From positions 3,720,001 to 3,784,000 of the forward strand of contig LR782234.1 of the NCBI GenBank assembly GCA_902825215.1: DNA of 64,000 bases, written 5' to 3'. Positions 28,014 through 36,706 of the stretch are shown here, piece by piece. The translations under genes and the position numbers were made by a program. The notes beneath the pieces were generated by a model. The model made no database searches and was not told the origin of the DNA. It was given only the letters and a program-made list of their open reading frames with translations. Numbering within the stretch: the first letter of the stretch is position 1; each line of letters starts with the position of its first letter. Origin of the DNA: Pseudomonas fluorescens (lineage in GTDB: Bacteria > Pseudomonadota > Gammaproteobacteria > Pseudomonadales > Pseudomonadaceae).

Positions 28014-28159
28014 CGCGCATCGCTTCCGGCCGACCTTGATAGTCAGAGCATAGCCGTTATTGCTTTCGAGTTTTTGTATACAAAGATTGCAAACATAGGC
28101 AGCAATCGCTTTTCCACGGTGCTAACGTGGCCTCCCTGCATCCCGATGGAGACACCTGC

Positions 28160-28933
28160 GTGCTGATCCTTAAACTGCTGCTGATTCCGGCCTTCCTCTT
28201 GCTCATCTCGCTGGCGGGCAAACGCTGGGGGCCGAGCGTGGCCGGATGGCTGTCGGGGTTGCCGGTGGTGGTAGGGCCGATTCTGTTTTTCCTCGCCATC
28301 GAACAGGGGCCGGAGTTTGCCGCGCAATCGGCGGTCGCAGCCCTATCGGCGATGTTTGCGATGATTGCTTTCTGCATCACTTACGCGCAGGTGGCGCAAC
28401 GGGCGAACTGGCCGTGGGCACTCGCGGCCTCGCTGGCCGTCTGGACGGTACTGGCGCTGCTGCTGTCGCTGGTGCCGCCGTCGCTGCCGTTTTCGTTGGC
28501 GGTGGCGGCGATTGCGCTGCTGGCCTCGCCGTATCTGTTTCCGCTGGTGCAGCCCGTGCTGAACGCTCCTGCGCCAAAGTCCGATCGACTGATCTGGCGC
28601 ATGCTCGCCGGTGCCGCGCTGACGTTGGCGGTGACGATGCTGGCCAGCACCGTCGGCGAGCGCTGGAGCGGTTTGCTCGCGGTGTTCCCGGTGCTCGGCA
28701 GCGTGATGGCGGTGTTCTCGCAGCAGACCCGCGGCCCGGCCTTCACCGCCGCGCTGTTGCGGGCGACGGCGACCGGCATGTATTCATTCTCGGCGTTCTG
28801 CCTGGTGTCGGCGCTGACCTTGCCGAGCCTCGGCCTGAACGGTTTCATCGTCGGTGTCGCGGTGTCGGTGGCCATGCTCGGGGTGACCAGAAAACTGCTG
28901 GCCCGGCCAGTGACCAGTGCGCCGGCGCAGTAA
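28160..28933 (+). CDS. Conserved polytopic inner-membrane protein of unknown function
   Basis: About 257 residues, almost entirely hydrophobic, with eight to ten predicted helices. The two halves resemble each other in spacing (GKRWGPSVAGWLSGLPVVVGPILFF near the start and VGERWSGLLAVFPVLGSVMAVFSQQ in the second half). This points to an internal duplication as in small transporter-like families. The frame opens at 28127, but a GTG at 28160 with ATGGAG upstream gives a cleaner membrane-protein N-terminus (MLILKLLLIPAFLLL). No catalytic motif is visible. I do not recognise a function. Confidence 0.7.
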   Translation: MLILKLLLIPAFLLLISLAGKRWGPSVAGWLSGLPVVVGPILFFLAIEQGPEFAAQSAVAALSAMFAMIAFCITYAQVAQRANWPWALAASLAVWTVLALLLSLVPPSLPFSLAVAAIALLASPYLFPLVQPVLNAPAPKSDRLIWRMLAGAALTLAVTMLASTVGERWSGLLAVFPVLGSVMAVFSQQTRGPAFTAALLRATATGMYSFSAFCLVSALTLPSLGLNGFIVGVAVSVAMLGVTRKLLARPVTSAPAQ

Positions 28934-29017
28934 CCGCTCGGGCGAATCGTGCTGGAACGTGCGCCCCGCTCCGTGGGATCATCGCCCGCCTCGCGCGACC
29001 ATCCCACGGAGATTCAC

Positions 29018-29575
29018 ATGTCATTGTTGAGCAAAAAAGCTGCCGTCCTGCTGCTGTCGGCGGTTGCCGCTCTCGGCGCGATCAACGCGCAAGCGGCCAA
29101 GGAAAAATCCACCAGCGAAAAAGTCTCGCTGCTCGATGGCAAGTTCAGCTTCGTCCTGCCCAAAGGTTTCGTCGCCGACCCGCTGCCGCCAAGCCCGAGC
29201 GGCGCCAAGGGCACGATGTACACCAACCAGGCGACGAAAACCGTGGTCATCGCCGCTGAAAACCAGATTCCGCAAGGGCAGAACGTCAAGGACAACGACG
29301 GACCGTTCCTCGACGGTGCGGTGTCCAGCTTCATTGAAGACCAGCGCAAAGCCCTGCCGGATTTCAACAAGCTCAGCGAAAAAAGCCTGACCCGCAAAGG
29401 CAGCGGCCTCGGCTTGCGCCAGGTCGACAGCACCGCCACTCAGGGCGGCGGCCAGACCCTCAACACCACGTTGATGGCCGGCTCCGGGACGAAAATGGCG
29501 CTGGTGCAGGTGATCTCCCGCGCCAGCGACAAGAAAGGTCACGACGCGCTGATCAAGACCCTGCTCAAGGATTGA
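29018..29575 (+). CDS. Secreted/periplasmic protein of unknown function
   Basis: A 185-residue protein with a signal peptide (MSLLSKKAAVLLLSAVAALG...INAQA, cleavage near residue 27). The mature part is polar and contains GKFSFVLPKGFVADPLPPSPSGAKGTMYTN and, later, LMAGSGTKMALVQVISRASDKKGHD. This resembles the small beta-rich periplasmic domains often annotated as DcrB-like. That similarity is tentative. The start is the ATG following CACGGAGATTCAC, which gives the signal peptide; a longer frame from 28949 does not. It ends 11 bases inside the convergent hydrolase gene. Confidence 0.75.
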   Translation: MSLLSKKAAVLLLSAVAALGAINAQAAKEKSTSEKVSLLDGKFSFVLPKGFVADPLPPSPSGAKGTMYTNQATKTVVIAAENQIPQGQNVKDNDGPFLDGAVSSFIEDQRKALPDFNKLSEKSLTRKGSGLGLRQVDSTATQGGGQTLNTTLMAGSGTKMALVQVISRASDKKGHDALIKTLLKD

Positions 29576-30281
29576 GCTGCTGTAGCCAGCCGCTCAGGTC
29601 GCGCAATTCGGCGGCCGTGATGCTGTGGCCGATGCCGGGGTAAGCGTGAAACTGCGGCTTGTACCCGAGTTTGTGCAGTTGCGCGTTGGCTTCGGTGCCG
29701 AGGCGGTAAGGCACCGGATCATCGGCGGTGCCGTGGCCGATGAAGATGTGCAGCGGCAGCGGCGCCTGCCCGGCTTGCAACTGGCTTTTCAGCACCGGCA
29801 GCAAGCGTCCGCTCAACGCGGCAAACCCGCCGATGACCAGCGGCGGCCGCAGCCCCACCTCGTAACTCATCATCGCGCCCTGGCTGAAACCGATCAGGTA
29901 CACCTTGTCCGGGGTCGTGTGATATTTGCCCGTGGCTTGAGTAATGAAATCGCGCAGTTTCTGGCCGCTGACTTTCAGATCATCGGTCTCGCCGTTGTAG
30001 GCTCCTTCGCCCTTTTTGCGAAACCACTGGTAACGTCCTTCACCGAGCTCCATCGGCGCCCGCACCGACAGGTAGTTGTACTGCGCCGGAAGCTGAAATT
30101 TCATCCCGATCAGATCGGCTTCGTTACTGCCGTAACCGTGCAGGAAAATCACCAGCGGCCGCGGCTCGGCATCGGGGTGGACCTGTTCGAGGTATTTGAG
30201 CGGCAGATCGGATTGCAAGGTGGTTTGCGCGTGTACCGCGGTGGACGCCAACAGGGTCAGCAGAGCGAATATCTTTAACAT
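29565..30281 (-). CDS. Secreted alpha/beta hydrolase (carboxylesterase/phospholipase-like)
   Basis: A 238-residue serine hydrolase. A signal peptide of about 19 residues (MLKIFALLTLLASTAVHAQ) directs it to the periplasm. FLHGYGSNEADLIGM supplies the oxyanion loop, GFSQGAMMSYE holds the nucleophilic serine, GTADDPVPY the aspartate region, and HAYPGIGHSIT the histidine. The motifs match the carboxylesterase/lysophospholipase family (YpfH-like), but export is unusual for it. It overlaps the preceding convergent gene by 11 bases. Substrate unknown. Confidence 0.85.
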   Translation of the reverse strand: MLKIFALLTLLASTAVHAQTTLQSDLPLKYLEQVHPDAEPRPLVIFLHGYGSNEADLIGMKFQLPAQYNYLSVRAPMELGEGRYQWFRKKGEGAYNGETDDLKVSGQKLRDFITQATGKYHTTPDKVYLIGFSQGAMMSYEVGLRPPLVIGGFAALSGRLLPVLKSQLQAGQAPLPLHIFIGHGTADDPVPYRLGTEANAQLHKLGYKPQFHAYPGIGHSITAAELRDLSGWLQQLNP

Positions 30282-30356
30282 GCAGCGTTCCTTCACAGAG
30301 TGTCGGGTTCGGGGGGAGCCTAACATTCTGAAAGATAGCGGTGTTGCCGCTCACGC

Positions 30357-30448
30357 CATCGCTGGCAAGCCAGCTCCCACAGAGAGCGGGGGAGATTGCA
30401 AAAAAATTGTTCACCGCAAAACCTGTGGGAGCTGGCTTGCCAGCGATG
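30357..30448. repeat. Class B REPIN-like inverted repeat
   Basis: CATCGCTGGCAAGCCAGCTC arm and its reverse complement at the right end, with a 44-base loop rich in A. It sits between two minus-strand genes. Confidence 0.88.
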
Positions 30449-30474
30449 AGGCCATCCGCCTCAACGAAAATCGA

Positions 30475-31587
30475 TCAGTCGTTGGTCAGCTTGCCAGTGC
30501 GAAACGGCACCCGCCCCGCCACTTTCGCCTGCCAGATCCCAGGCTCCGTATAACGCCCGCGATCCAGCGCAAACAACACGCCGCTGGTGCCGGCGCGCAC
30601 GGTGCTGACGCGGTCCTGCAACGGGTCGACCACTTCGAACAAGGCATCGCCCTTCTCCACCCATTCGCCGGCATTGCGCAGAAAACTCACCACACCATGG
30701 TGCGGCGCGAACAGGTATTCGGTGCCTTCGAACGGCAGGCCTTCGCAGCATTCGCTCGGCGCTGCAGGCCATTCGCCGCTGATGAAACCCTGCTCGGCGA
30801 GAAAGCCCAGAATCGCCTCGCAATTGGCCTGCGCCTGATCCACCCGCGTGTCGCCCATGCTGCCCAGCTCCAGCGTGGTCGCCAGATTCGCCGCTGGAAT
30901 CGCCGCCCGCGGAAACGCCCGCGCCAGGCGCAACCACGGCGTCGAGCAGGATTCATCGAACGAGCTGCCACCGGAATCTTCACACAACAACGCCACACCA
31001 GCCTGCAAGCGCGCCGCCAGCGATTGCCATTGCGGCCAGTGTTGCGGCAGCGCATAGAGATGAATCGCCGCGTCGAAATCGCAATGCAGATCGAGGGTGA
31101 TATCGGCGTCGCAGGCATGGCGCAGCAACAGCCGATGCAGCGCTTCCAGTTGCGAAGCCGGCGCCGGCAGCGCCTCGAATACCTGGCTCATGGCCTGACG
31201 GATCAGCGCGACGTTAGCCTCGGCGTCCACGCCCAACTGCTCGCCGACCAGCGCTGCAACCGGCGCGCTGAGTTCGACGAACGCGCGGTTGAAATTCTTG
31301 CCGCTGCCCAGTTCGAAACGGCCCATGTGCGCGCCTTGCACGTGCTGATCGAGGCCGATCGGGTTGGCCACCGGCACCAGTTCGATCACGCCTTGCAAAC
31401 GGCCTTGTTGTTCAAGTTGGTTAAGACGTTGCTTGAGTTCCCACGCCGTGCGCATGCCCGGCAATTCATCGGCGTGCAGGCTGGCCTGGATGTACACCTT
31501 GCGAGTGCCTGCGCCATAGCGAAACACGCTCAGAGAACGCTCACTGCCCAAGTGGCTCCAAGGCAGGATGTGGTCGATGCGTTGCAT
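30475..31587 (-). CDS. M14-type succinylglutamate desuccinylase/aspartoacylase family protein (AotO-like)
   Basis: A 370-residue zinc amidohydrolase-like protein. The zinc motif HADE is at residues 38-41 (IQASLHADELPGMRTAWEL), the third ligand is probably the histidine of TLDLHCDFD near residue 165, and a catalytic glutamate lies in TLELGS. The C-terminal 90 residues form a beta-barrel-like domain typical of the family. The start has an excellent AGGAGT ribosome binding site. In P. aeruginosa a family member (aotO) belongs to the arginine/ornithine uptake operon. Here the next gene upstream is an amino-acid-binding protein, a reduced version of that arrangement. The real substrate is unknown. 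Confidence 0.82.
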   Translation of the reverse strand: MQRIDHILPWSHLGSERSLSVFRYGAGTRKVYIQASLHADELPGMRTAWELKQRLNQLEQQGRLQGVIELVPVANPIGLDQHVQGAHMGRFELGSGKNFNRAFVELSAPVAALVGEQLGVDAEANVALIRQAMSQVFEALPAPASQLEALHRLLLRHACDADITLDLHCDFDAAIHLYALPQHWPQWQSLAARLQAGVALLCEDSGGSSFDESCSTPWLRLARAFPRAAIPAANLATTLELGSMGDTRVDQAQANCEAILGFLAEQGFISGEWPAAPSECCEGLPFEGTEYLFAPHHGVVSFLRNAGEWVEKGDALFEVVDPLQDRVSTVRAGTSGVLFALDRGRYTEPGIWQAKVAGRVPFRTGKLTND

Positions 31588-31624
31588 GGGGAAACTCCTG
31601 AATAGCGAGGTTACGCAAATCCCT

Positions 31625-31714
31625 TGTGGGAGCGAGCCTGCTCGCGAATGCGTTGGGTCAGACAATCGATATGTCGAATGTTAAACCGCTTTCGCGAGCA
31701 GGCTCGCTCCCACA
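31625..31714. repeat. Class A REPIN-like inverted repeat, long loop
   Basis: Opposed class A arms with a 42-base loop containing TCAGACAATCGATATGTCGA. It separates the M14 gene from the terminator of the binding-protein gene. Confidence 0.9.
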
Positions 31715-31742
31715 GGGGATTTCGATCAATTAAAAAATGCAT

Positions 31743-31781
31743 AAAAAAAGTGGCCACCGCGCAAGCGGGGCCACTTTTTTT
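31743..31781 (-). terminator. Terminator of the amino-acid-binding protein gene
   Basis: Perfect 13-base stem (AAAAAAAGTGGCC and complement) around a GC-rich inner hairpin, with T/A runs on both sides. It lies 11 bases past the stop of the binding-protein gene, so the downstream M14 gene likely has its own promoter. Confidence 0.92.
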
Positions 31782-31791
31782 CTAACGCGTA

Positions 31792-32571
31792 TTAATGGCC
31801 GTACACGTCAAAGTCGAAGTACTTGTCCTGGACTTTTTTGTATTCGCCGTTAGCGCGGATTTCGGTGATGGCTTTGTTGAACTGCTCGGCCAGCGCGGTA
31901 TCGCCCTTGCGCACTGCAATGCCGGCGCCGCCGCCGAAATACTTGGCGTCTTCGTAGGTCGGGCCGACGAATTCGAAGCCTTTGCCAGCGTCGGTTTTCA
32001 GGAAACCGTCGCTGAGGTTGACCGAGTCGGCCAGCATCGCGTCGATACGACCGGACACCATGTCGAGGTTGGCTTCCTGTTGCGAGCCGTAGCGCACCAG
32101 TTCGATCCCGGCCGGGACCAGCACTTCGGTGGCGTAGCGGTCGTGGGTACTGGCACGCAGCACGCCGACTTTCTTGCCCTTGAGTTCGGTGAGCGGGTCT
32201 TTCACGCCCGAACCTGCCTTCATCACGAAGCGCGCCGGGGTGTGGTAGTACTTGATGGTGAAATCGACGTTCTTCTTGCGATCATCGGTGATGGTCATCG
32301 ACGACAGGATCGCGTCGATCTTCTTCACTTTCAGCGCCGGGATCAGGCCGTCGAATTCCTGCTCGACCCAGGTGCATTTGACCTGCATCTGCGCGCACAG
32401 GGCATCGCCGATGTCCACGTCGAAACCGGTGAGTTTGCCGTCAGGGGTTTTCATCGAGAATGGCGGGTAACCGGCTTCGATACCGATGCGGATCGGCTTG
32501 GCGTCGGCGGCCACGGCGGTCAGGGACAACATCGACAGTGCCAGGGCACCGAACATCACTAGCTTCTTCAT
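31792..32571 (-). CDS. Orphan ABC-transporter binding protein for basic/polar amino acids
   Basis: Periplasmic receptor (259 residues) with a 21-residue signal peptide ([21 protein letters not shown]). It has the polar amino-acid-binding fold: [31 protein letters not shown], then [29 protein letters not shown], and [15 protein letters not shown]. It most resembles arginine/ornithine/lysine/histidine receptors (AotJ/HisJ type), which bind the alpha-carboxylate with the conserved arginine of TDDRKK. No permease or ATPase gene is next to it, and a strong terminator follows, so it must borrow a transport core encoded elsewhere. Confidence 0.9.
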   Translation of the reverse strand: MKKLVMFGALALSMLSLTAVAADAKPIRIGIEAGYPPFSMKTPDGKLTGFDVDIGDALCAQMQVKCTWVEQEFDGLIPALKVKKIDAILSSMTITDDRKKNVDFTIKYYHTPARFVMKAGSGVKDPLTELKGKKVGVLRASTHDRYATEVLVPAGIELVRYGSQQEANLDMVSGRIDAMLADSVNLSDGFLKTDAGKGFEFVGPTYEDAKYFGGGAGIAVRKGDTALAEQFNKAITEIRANGEYKKVQDKYFDFDVYGH

Positions 32572-32813
32572 TTATAACTCCTGTGTGCGGAGGCTTTTAT
32601 TGGCAGCTTCGAGTCAGCGTTCGGTCCGGCCTGGAACGGCAAAAACCGACGTGGCCGGCAGTCTATGGCGGCGCGCACAGGGCAAATTGTGTTTAAGCGA
32701 CAAATACTTATGTAAGTTCGGCGCAGCGCTTGACCGGGGTCAAAGGCTGCGCCGTCGTGGTGCAAAGGCTGTAGGACAAGCGTCGTTTTGGCCCGGATTT
32801 TTCTATTAACGGG

Positions 32814-33242
32814 TCAGCATTCGCAGGCCATCGGTGCCTTGGCGGGTTGCGCAACACTCAGTTTGAAGCCCTCATCGAGCCAACCGGTGACACCACCGAT
32901 CATCTCCTTGACCGGGTAGCCGAGCGCCGCCAGTTTCACCGCAGCCTTGTTCGCACCGTTGCAATGCGGGCCGGCGCAATAGACCACAAACAGCGTGCTT
33001 TTCGGATAGCTCGCCAGCTCGGTCGCGGTGAGCAAGCGCGTCGGGATATTGATCGCGCCCGGCACATGCCCGCGTTCGAACGCCAGCGGCCCGCGCACGT
33101 CGACCAGGACAAAGTCGACGTCGCCGGCCTCGTAGCTGCTGAAGACGTCGGAACAATCGGTTTCGAAGGTCAGACGATTGCTGAAGTGCATCAGGGCAAT
33201 CGCCGAGGGGGCAGCAGGAATGTCGCGAACCAGGCTGGTCAT
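32814..33242 (-). CDS. Single-domain rhodanese-like sulfurtransferase
   Basis: A 142-residue protein with one rhodanese domain (residues about 25-130). LVDVRGPLAFERGHVPGAINIP is the standard entry motif. The active-site loop starts at C89 in YCAGPHCNGANKAA and has a second cysteine at C94 within the loop. The C-terminus ends in a Cys-Glu-Cys tripeptide, an unusual extra thiol pair. It is divergent from a GlxA/FtrA-type regulator gene, a common pairing in pseudomonads, which suggests that the regulator controls it. Sulfur donor and acceptor are unknown. Confidence 0.88.
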   Translation of the reverse strand: MTSLVRDIPAAPSAIALMHFSNRLTFETDCSDVFSSYEAGDVDFVLVDVRGPLAFERGHVPGAINIPTRLLTATELASYPKSTLFVVYCAGPHCNGANKAAVKLAALGYPVKEMIGGVTGWLDEGFKLSVAQPAKAPMACEC

Positions 33243-33344
33243 GGGTGTGGCTCCTTGCTTCTGTTCAGGTGTGAACAGACTTTATCGCCGGCTCGCTTGC
33301 CGCTACAGTGGCGGACAAGACACCTACCGGGAATTTTCCGCCAA

Positions 33345-34313
33345 ATGCCCACATCCTCCAATCTGGTCGCGATTCTGGCCTACGACGGCCTCTGCACATT
33401 CGAGTTCGGCATCGCCGTGGAGATCTTCGGCCTCGCCCGGCCGGAGTTCGACTTCCCGTGGTATGCACACGCGATTGCCGCGGTCGATCAGGGGCCAATG
33501 CGCGCCACGGGCGGCATTCAGGTGCTGGCCGACGGCGGTCTGGAAATATTGACCGAGGCACGCACCATCATCATTCCCGGCTGGCGCGACCGTAACGCGG
33601 CGGTACCCGAAGCACTGCTCGACGCCCTGCGCCAGGCCCACGCCCGCGGCGCGCGATTGTTGTCGATCTGCTCCGGCGTCTTCGTGCTGGCAGCTACTGG
33701 TTTGCTCGACGGCCACCGCGCCACCACGCACTGGCGCTACACCGACGAACTGGCACAACGCTTCCCGGCCATCGCAGTCGACCCGGACGTGCTCTATGTC
33801 GACGCCGGCCAACTGATCACCTCAGCCGGCAGCGCCGCCGGCATCGACGCCTGCCTGCACCTGGTCGCCCGCGACTTCGGCACGCAAGTCGCCAACAGCG
33901 TCGCGCGGCGACTGGTAATGTCGCCACAACGCACCGGCGGCCAGGCGCAATTCATCCCGACTCCGGTCAGCGCCACGCCGCGCAACGACCTGTCACGAGT
34001 CATGCAGTGGGCTCGCGAGCGCCTGCATCAACCGCTGGAAGTGCGCGACCTGGCCAGCGAAGCGGCGATGAGCGAACGTACGTTTTTGCGGCGCTTCACC
34101 GAGGCCAGCGGGCAGTCGCCCAAGGCATGGTTGCAGCACGAGCGACTGGCCCGGGCGCGGGAGTTGCTGGAGAGCACGGATCAGCAGACCGAGCAGATTG
34201 CCGAACGCTGCGGGTATCGCTCGGTGGAGAGCTTTCGGGTGGCGTTTCGTGGGGTGGTGGGGGTACCGCCCTCGGTTTATCGGGAGCGGTTTGGGCGCGG
34301 GGTCGACGCCTGA
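33345..34313 (+). CDS. GlxA/FtrA-family transcriptional regulator (DJ-1/PfpI domain plus AraC HTH)
   Basis: A 322-residue activator-type regulator. Residues about 8-175 form a class-I-glutamine-amidotransferase-like (DJ-1/PfpI) sensor domain with the nucleophile-elbow segment SICSGVFVLAATGLLDG. The C-terminal 110 residues are an AraC double helix-turn-helix (LASEAAMSERTFLRRFTEASG and RCGYRSVESFRVAFRGVVGV). The longest frame starts 500 bases upstream inside the rhodanese gene on the other strand and is spurious. The ATG giving MPTSSNLVAILAYDGL is right. Probable target: the divergent rhodanese gene and itself; effector unknown. Confidence 0.9.
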   Translation: MPTSSNLVAILAYDGLCTFEFGIAVEIFGLARPEFDFPWYAHAIAAVDQGPMRATGGIQVLADGGLEILTEARTIIIPGWRDRNAAVPEALLDALRQAHARGARLLSICSGVFVLAATGLLDGHRATTHWRYTDELAQRFPAIAVDPDVLYVDAGQLITSAGSAAGIDACLHLVARDFGTQVANSVARRLVMSPQRTGGQAQFIPTPVSATPRNDLSRVMQWARERLHQPLEVRDLASEAAMSERTFLRRFTEASGQSPKAWLQHERLARARELLESTDQQTEQIAERCGYRSVESFRVAFRGVVGVPPSVYRERFGRGVDA

Positions 34314-34385
34314 ACTGATCTCGATGAGCCATTCACCAGCAGGCTCACTCCTGCCGTGAAACTGCGGCGTACTCAATTGTGGTGG

Positions 34386-34796
34386 CTAAGGCCGGAAATC
34401 CGCCAGGATAAACGGCGTACGGCTGCGCAAATAAACGTCGACATCCTCCAGCGAGTGCAACGCCTCGCTGGAGGATTCCGCGCTCCCCTCATCGTCCTGA
34501 CGAACGACCGTGACGAAGAAGATTTCTTCCTCGCGGACCAGCGTTGCAGTGCGTTTGACTGGCCTGCCCGCCTCCTGCGCAAAAGAAACCGCTCGTAAAG
34601 TCTGGGTCTGCAGCGTCTCGACCACCTTTGTTTTGAGCGCTTTGCGCTTGGCGATCAATTCTCTGGAGACCAGCCAGCTGCCCAATGTCGCGGCAGCGGA
34701 CACCAACAACATGTAGTTATAGGTGGCGCCCCTGCGCGTCGCATGTTTTTCGACCAGCCAGTCGGCAACCTGTGAAACCACCTGCCACGCATCCAT
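34386..34796 (-). CDS. Small hypothetical protein with one membrane segment
   Basis: A 136-residue protein with one hydrophobic helix at about residues 26-43 (TYNYMLLVSAAATLGSWLV). It is followed by a basic, probably cytoplasmic or amphipathic stretch (SRELIAKRKALKTKVVE) and an acidic, serine-rich C-terminal part (RQDDEGSAESSSEALHSLEDVD). A GAGGAA ribosome binding site precedes the ATG. I do not recognise the family. It is 36 bases downstream of the FKBP gene on the same strand and may share its transcript. Confidence 0.7.
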   Translation of the reverse strand: MDAWQVVSQVADWLVEKHATRRGATYNYMLLVSAAATLGSWLVSRELIAKRKALKTKVVETLQTQTLRAVSFAQEAGRPVKRTATLVREEEIFFVTVVRQDDEGSAESSSEALHSLEDVDVYLRSRTPFILADFRP

Positions 34797-34832
34797 TGCA
34801 TCGATTCCTCAGCAAAACAAACCTATCCGGTT

Positions 34833-35171
34833 TCAATCCTCCCGCGTCAAAACCTCCAGCAACTCGATTTCGAACAGCAGATTCGAATTCGGCGGAATCT
34901 TGCCCATCGTCCGCTCGCCATATCCCAGATGCGCGGGCACCCGCAATTTGCGTTTGCCGCCCACCTGCATGCCCATCAGGCCCTGATCCCAGCCTTTGAT
35001 CACACGACCCGTGCCGATCACGCACTGAAAAGGTTTGCCGCGGCTCCAGGAAGAATCGAATTCGCTGCCGTCTTCCAGCCAGCCGGTGTAGTGGGTGGTA
35101 ATCAGCGCACCTTTGACGGCGGCTTTGCCGTCGCCCGGTTGCAGGTCGATGATTTGCAGTTCGTCTGACAT
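34833..35171 (-). CDS. FKBP-type peptidyl-prolyl cis-trans isomerase
   Basis: A 112-residue single-domain FKBP that catalyses prolyl isomerisation, probably cytoplasmic because no signal peptide is present. The family signature runs HYTGWLEDGSEFDSSWSRG, then VIKGWDQGLMGMQVGGKRKLRVP, HLGYGERTMGKIPPNSNLLFEIELL. Active-site aromatic and Asp residues (Tyr of HYTGW, Asp of EFDSS, Trp of KGWDQG, Tyr of LGYGE) are all in place. It stands alone as a chaperone-type enzyme and is divergent from the protealysin gene. Confidence 0.94.
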   Translation of the reverse strand: MSDELQIIDLQPGDGKAAVKGALITTHYTGWLEDGSEFDSSWSRGKPFQCVIGTGRVIKGWDQGLMGMQVGGKRKLRVPAHLGYGERTMGKIPPNSNLLFEIELLEVLTRED

Positions 35172-35312
35172 GTGGTTGACTCAATCAGGATGGCCCGGTT
35201 GGGCGCGGGCGGGTTTTTTCGCAGAATTACGCGCCGATGGCAATCGATGGAACCGAAATTCACGCCGCGGCTCACATGGATATCGACATCGTATGACGAC
35301 AAGGAAGCTTTG

Positions 35313-36359
35313 ATGACCGACTCTCGTTTGCTGCGCAGTTTTATCCCGCCTTACATTCTCAACCGGATCATTGCCCATGGTTCGGAACCGCAACGCAACG
35401 CCGCGATGCAGACGCTCAACCACGTACGCAGCCTGCTGCCCAACCCCGGCCGCCCTTCGCAGCCGCCGGCGCGGGCGGTGTTGCCGCAGACGACCAAACC
35501 GGGTCTGGCCCGGCGCAGCGTGCATGATGCGCAGAACAAAATGCTCCTGCCGGGCATGCCGGTACGCCTCGAAGGCCAGCCGCCGTCGGGAGATCCGGCG
35601 GTCGACGAAGCCTACGACGCATTGGGCGCCAGCTATGATTTCTTCTGGAAAGTGCTCGGGCGCGACTCGATCGACAACCAGGGTTTTGCGCTGATTGGCA
35701 GCGTGCATTACGGCCAGGGTTACGAAAACGCATTCTGGAACGGCGCGCAGATGGTCTTCGGTGATGGCGACGGCGAAATCTTCCAGCGCTTCACACGCTC
35801 GCTCGACGTGATCGCCCATGAACTGGCGCACGGTGTAACCGAGAGCGAGGCTGGTCTGATTTACGCCAATCAATCAGGCGCACTCAACGAATCGCTGTCG
35901 GACGTGTTCGGCGTGCTCACCAAGCAATACACCCTCGGCCACACGGTCGAGCAGGCCGACTGGTTGATCGGCGCCGATCTGCTGATGCCGAAAATCCAGG
36001 GCAAGGGCTTGCGGTCAATGTCGCACCCCGGCACCGCGTACGACGACCCCTTGCTGGGCAAGGACCCGCAACCGGAGCACATGCGCAAATTCGTCATCAC
36101 CAGCGAGGACAATGGCGGCGTACACATCAACTCCGGCATCCCCAACCGCGCGTTCTATCTGACGGCTCGGGCACTGGGCGGCTTCGCCTGGGAGAAGGCC
36201 GGACGGATCTGGTACGACACGCTGTGCGATGATCGCTTGAGCCAGGACGCCACATTCGACGCGTTCGCAAAACTGACGATCGACCACGCCGGCCAGCGCT
36301 TCGGCACCAAGGAAGTTGAAGCGGTACAGCACGCCTGGGCGCAGGTCGGCGTTGAGTAA
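35313..36359 (+). CDS. M4-family metalloprotease, protealysin-like
   Basis: A thermolysin-family zinc endopeptidase of 348 residues. Zinc/catalytic motif HELAH at H169-H173 (DVIAHELAHGVTESEAGL) and third ligand E193 in GALNESLSD; the catalytic histidine lies in VHINSGIPNRAFYLTAR. Instead of a long thermolysin propeptide it has the short protealysin-type N-terminal region with the conserved RSFIPPYILNRI (about residues 8-18) and no signal peptide. The start is the ATG after AAGGAAG; the longer frame overlaps the FKBP promoter. The next gene encodes an emfourin-type inhibitor 14 bases downstream, giving a protease/inhibitor operon. Confidence 0.92.
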   Translation: MTDSRLLRSFIPPYILNRIIAHGSEPQRNAAMQTLNHVRSLLPNPGRPSQPPARAVLPQTTKPGLARRSVHDAQNKMLLPGMPVRLEGQPPSGDPAVDEAYDALGASYDFFWKVLGRDSIDNQGFALIGSVHYGQGYENAFWNGAQMVFGDGDGEIFQRFTRSLDVIAHELAHGVTESEAGLIYANQSGALNESLSDVFGVLTKQYTLGHTVEQADWLIGADLLMPKIQGKGLRSMSHPGTAYDDPLLGKDPQPEHMRKFVITSEDNGGVHINSGIPNRAFYLTARALGGFAWEKAGRIWYDTLCDDRLSQDATFDAFAKLTIDHAGQRFGTKEVEAVQHAWAQVGVE

Positions 36360-36373
36360 GCTGAGGAGACTGT

Positions 36374-36685
36374 ATGAAAACGCTACCCGATTTAGGTGAC
36401 GATTCCGTTTTGCGTGTATCCCGCCAGGGTGGCGTTGCCGCGATTCACAGCCTGAGCCGCCCGCGTGAAATTGAATTCGCGCAATGCGACATCAGCCAAC
36501 GCTCACGCATCTGCTCAGTCCTCGAAGGCTGCCTGCCGCTGGACAGCAGCGACTCCGGGAGCGGGGACCAGCGCTTCTATCAGATTGAAGTGCGTTACAA
36601 ATCGGGGGAAATGTTGCTGAAGGTGCCTGAGGACCGGGCGCCGGGTGAACTGGTACATCTGTGGGACAAGGGAGAGGTTTTGTAA
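36374..36685 (+). CDS. Emfourin-type protealysin inhibitor
   Basis: A 103-residue protein matching the emfourin family, small proteins encoded just after protealysin genes and shown in Serratia to be slow tight-binding inhibitors of the partner protease. Diagnostic segments are LRVSRQGGVAAIHSLSRPREIEF, QRSRICSVLEGCLPL, GDQRFYQIEVRYKSGEMLLKVPEDRAPGELVHLWD. There is no signal peptide, consistent with intracellular action. The start is 14 bases after the protease stop with GAGGAGAC as ribosome binding site. The assignment rests on sequence pattern plus operon context. Confidence 0.87.
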   Translation: MKTLPDLGDDSVLRVSRQGGVAAIHSLSRPREIEFAQCDISQRSRICSVLEGCLPLDSSDSGSGDQRFYQIEVRYKSGEMLLKVPEDRAPGELVHLWDKGEVL

Positions 36686-36706
36686 CGCTCTCCCGGTATT
36701 CGGTGT

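Noticed and set aside
36670..36694. Hairpin GGGAGAG/CTCTCCC around the emfourin stop codon as a terminator
   Set aside because: The stem overlaps coding sequence and no T-run follows on either strand; a functional terminator cannot be claimed.
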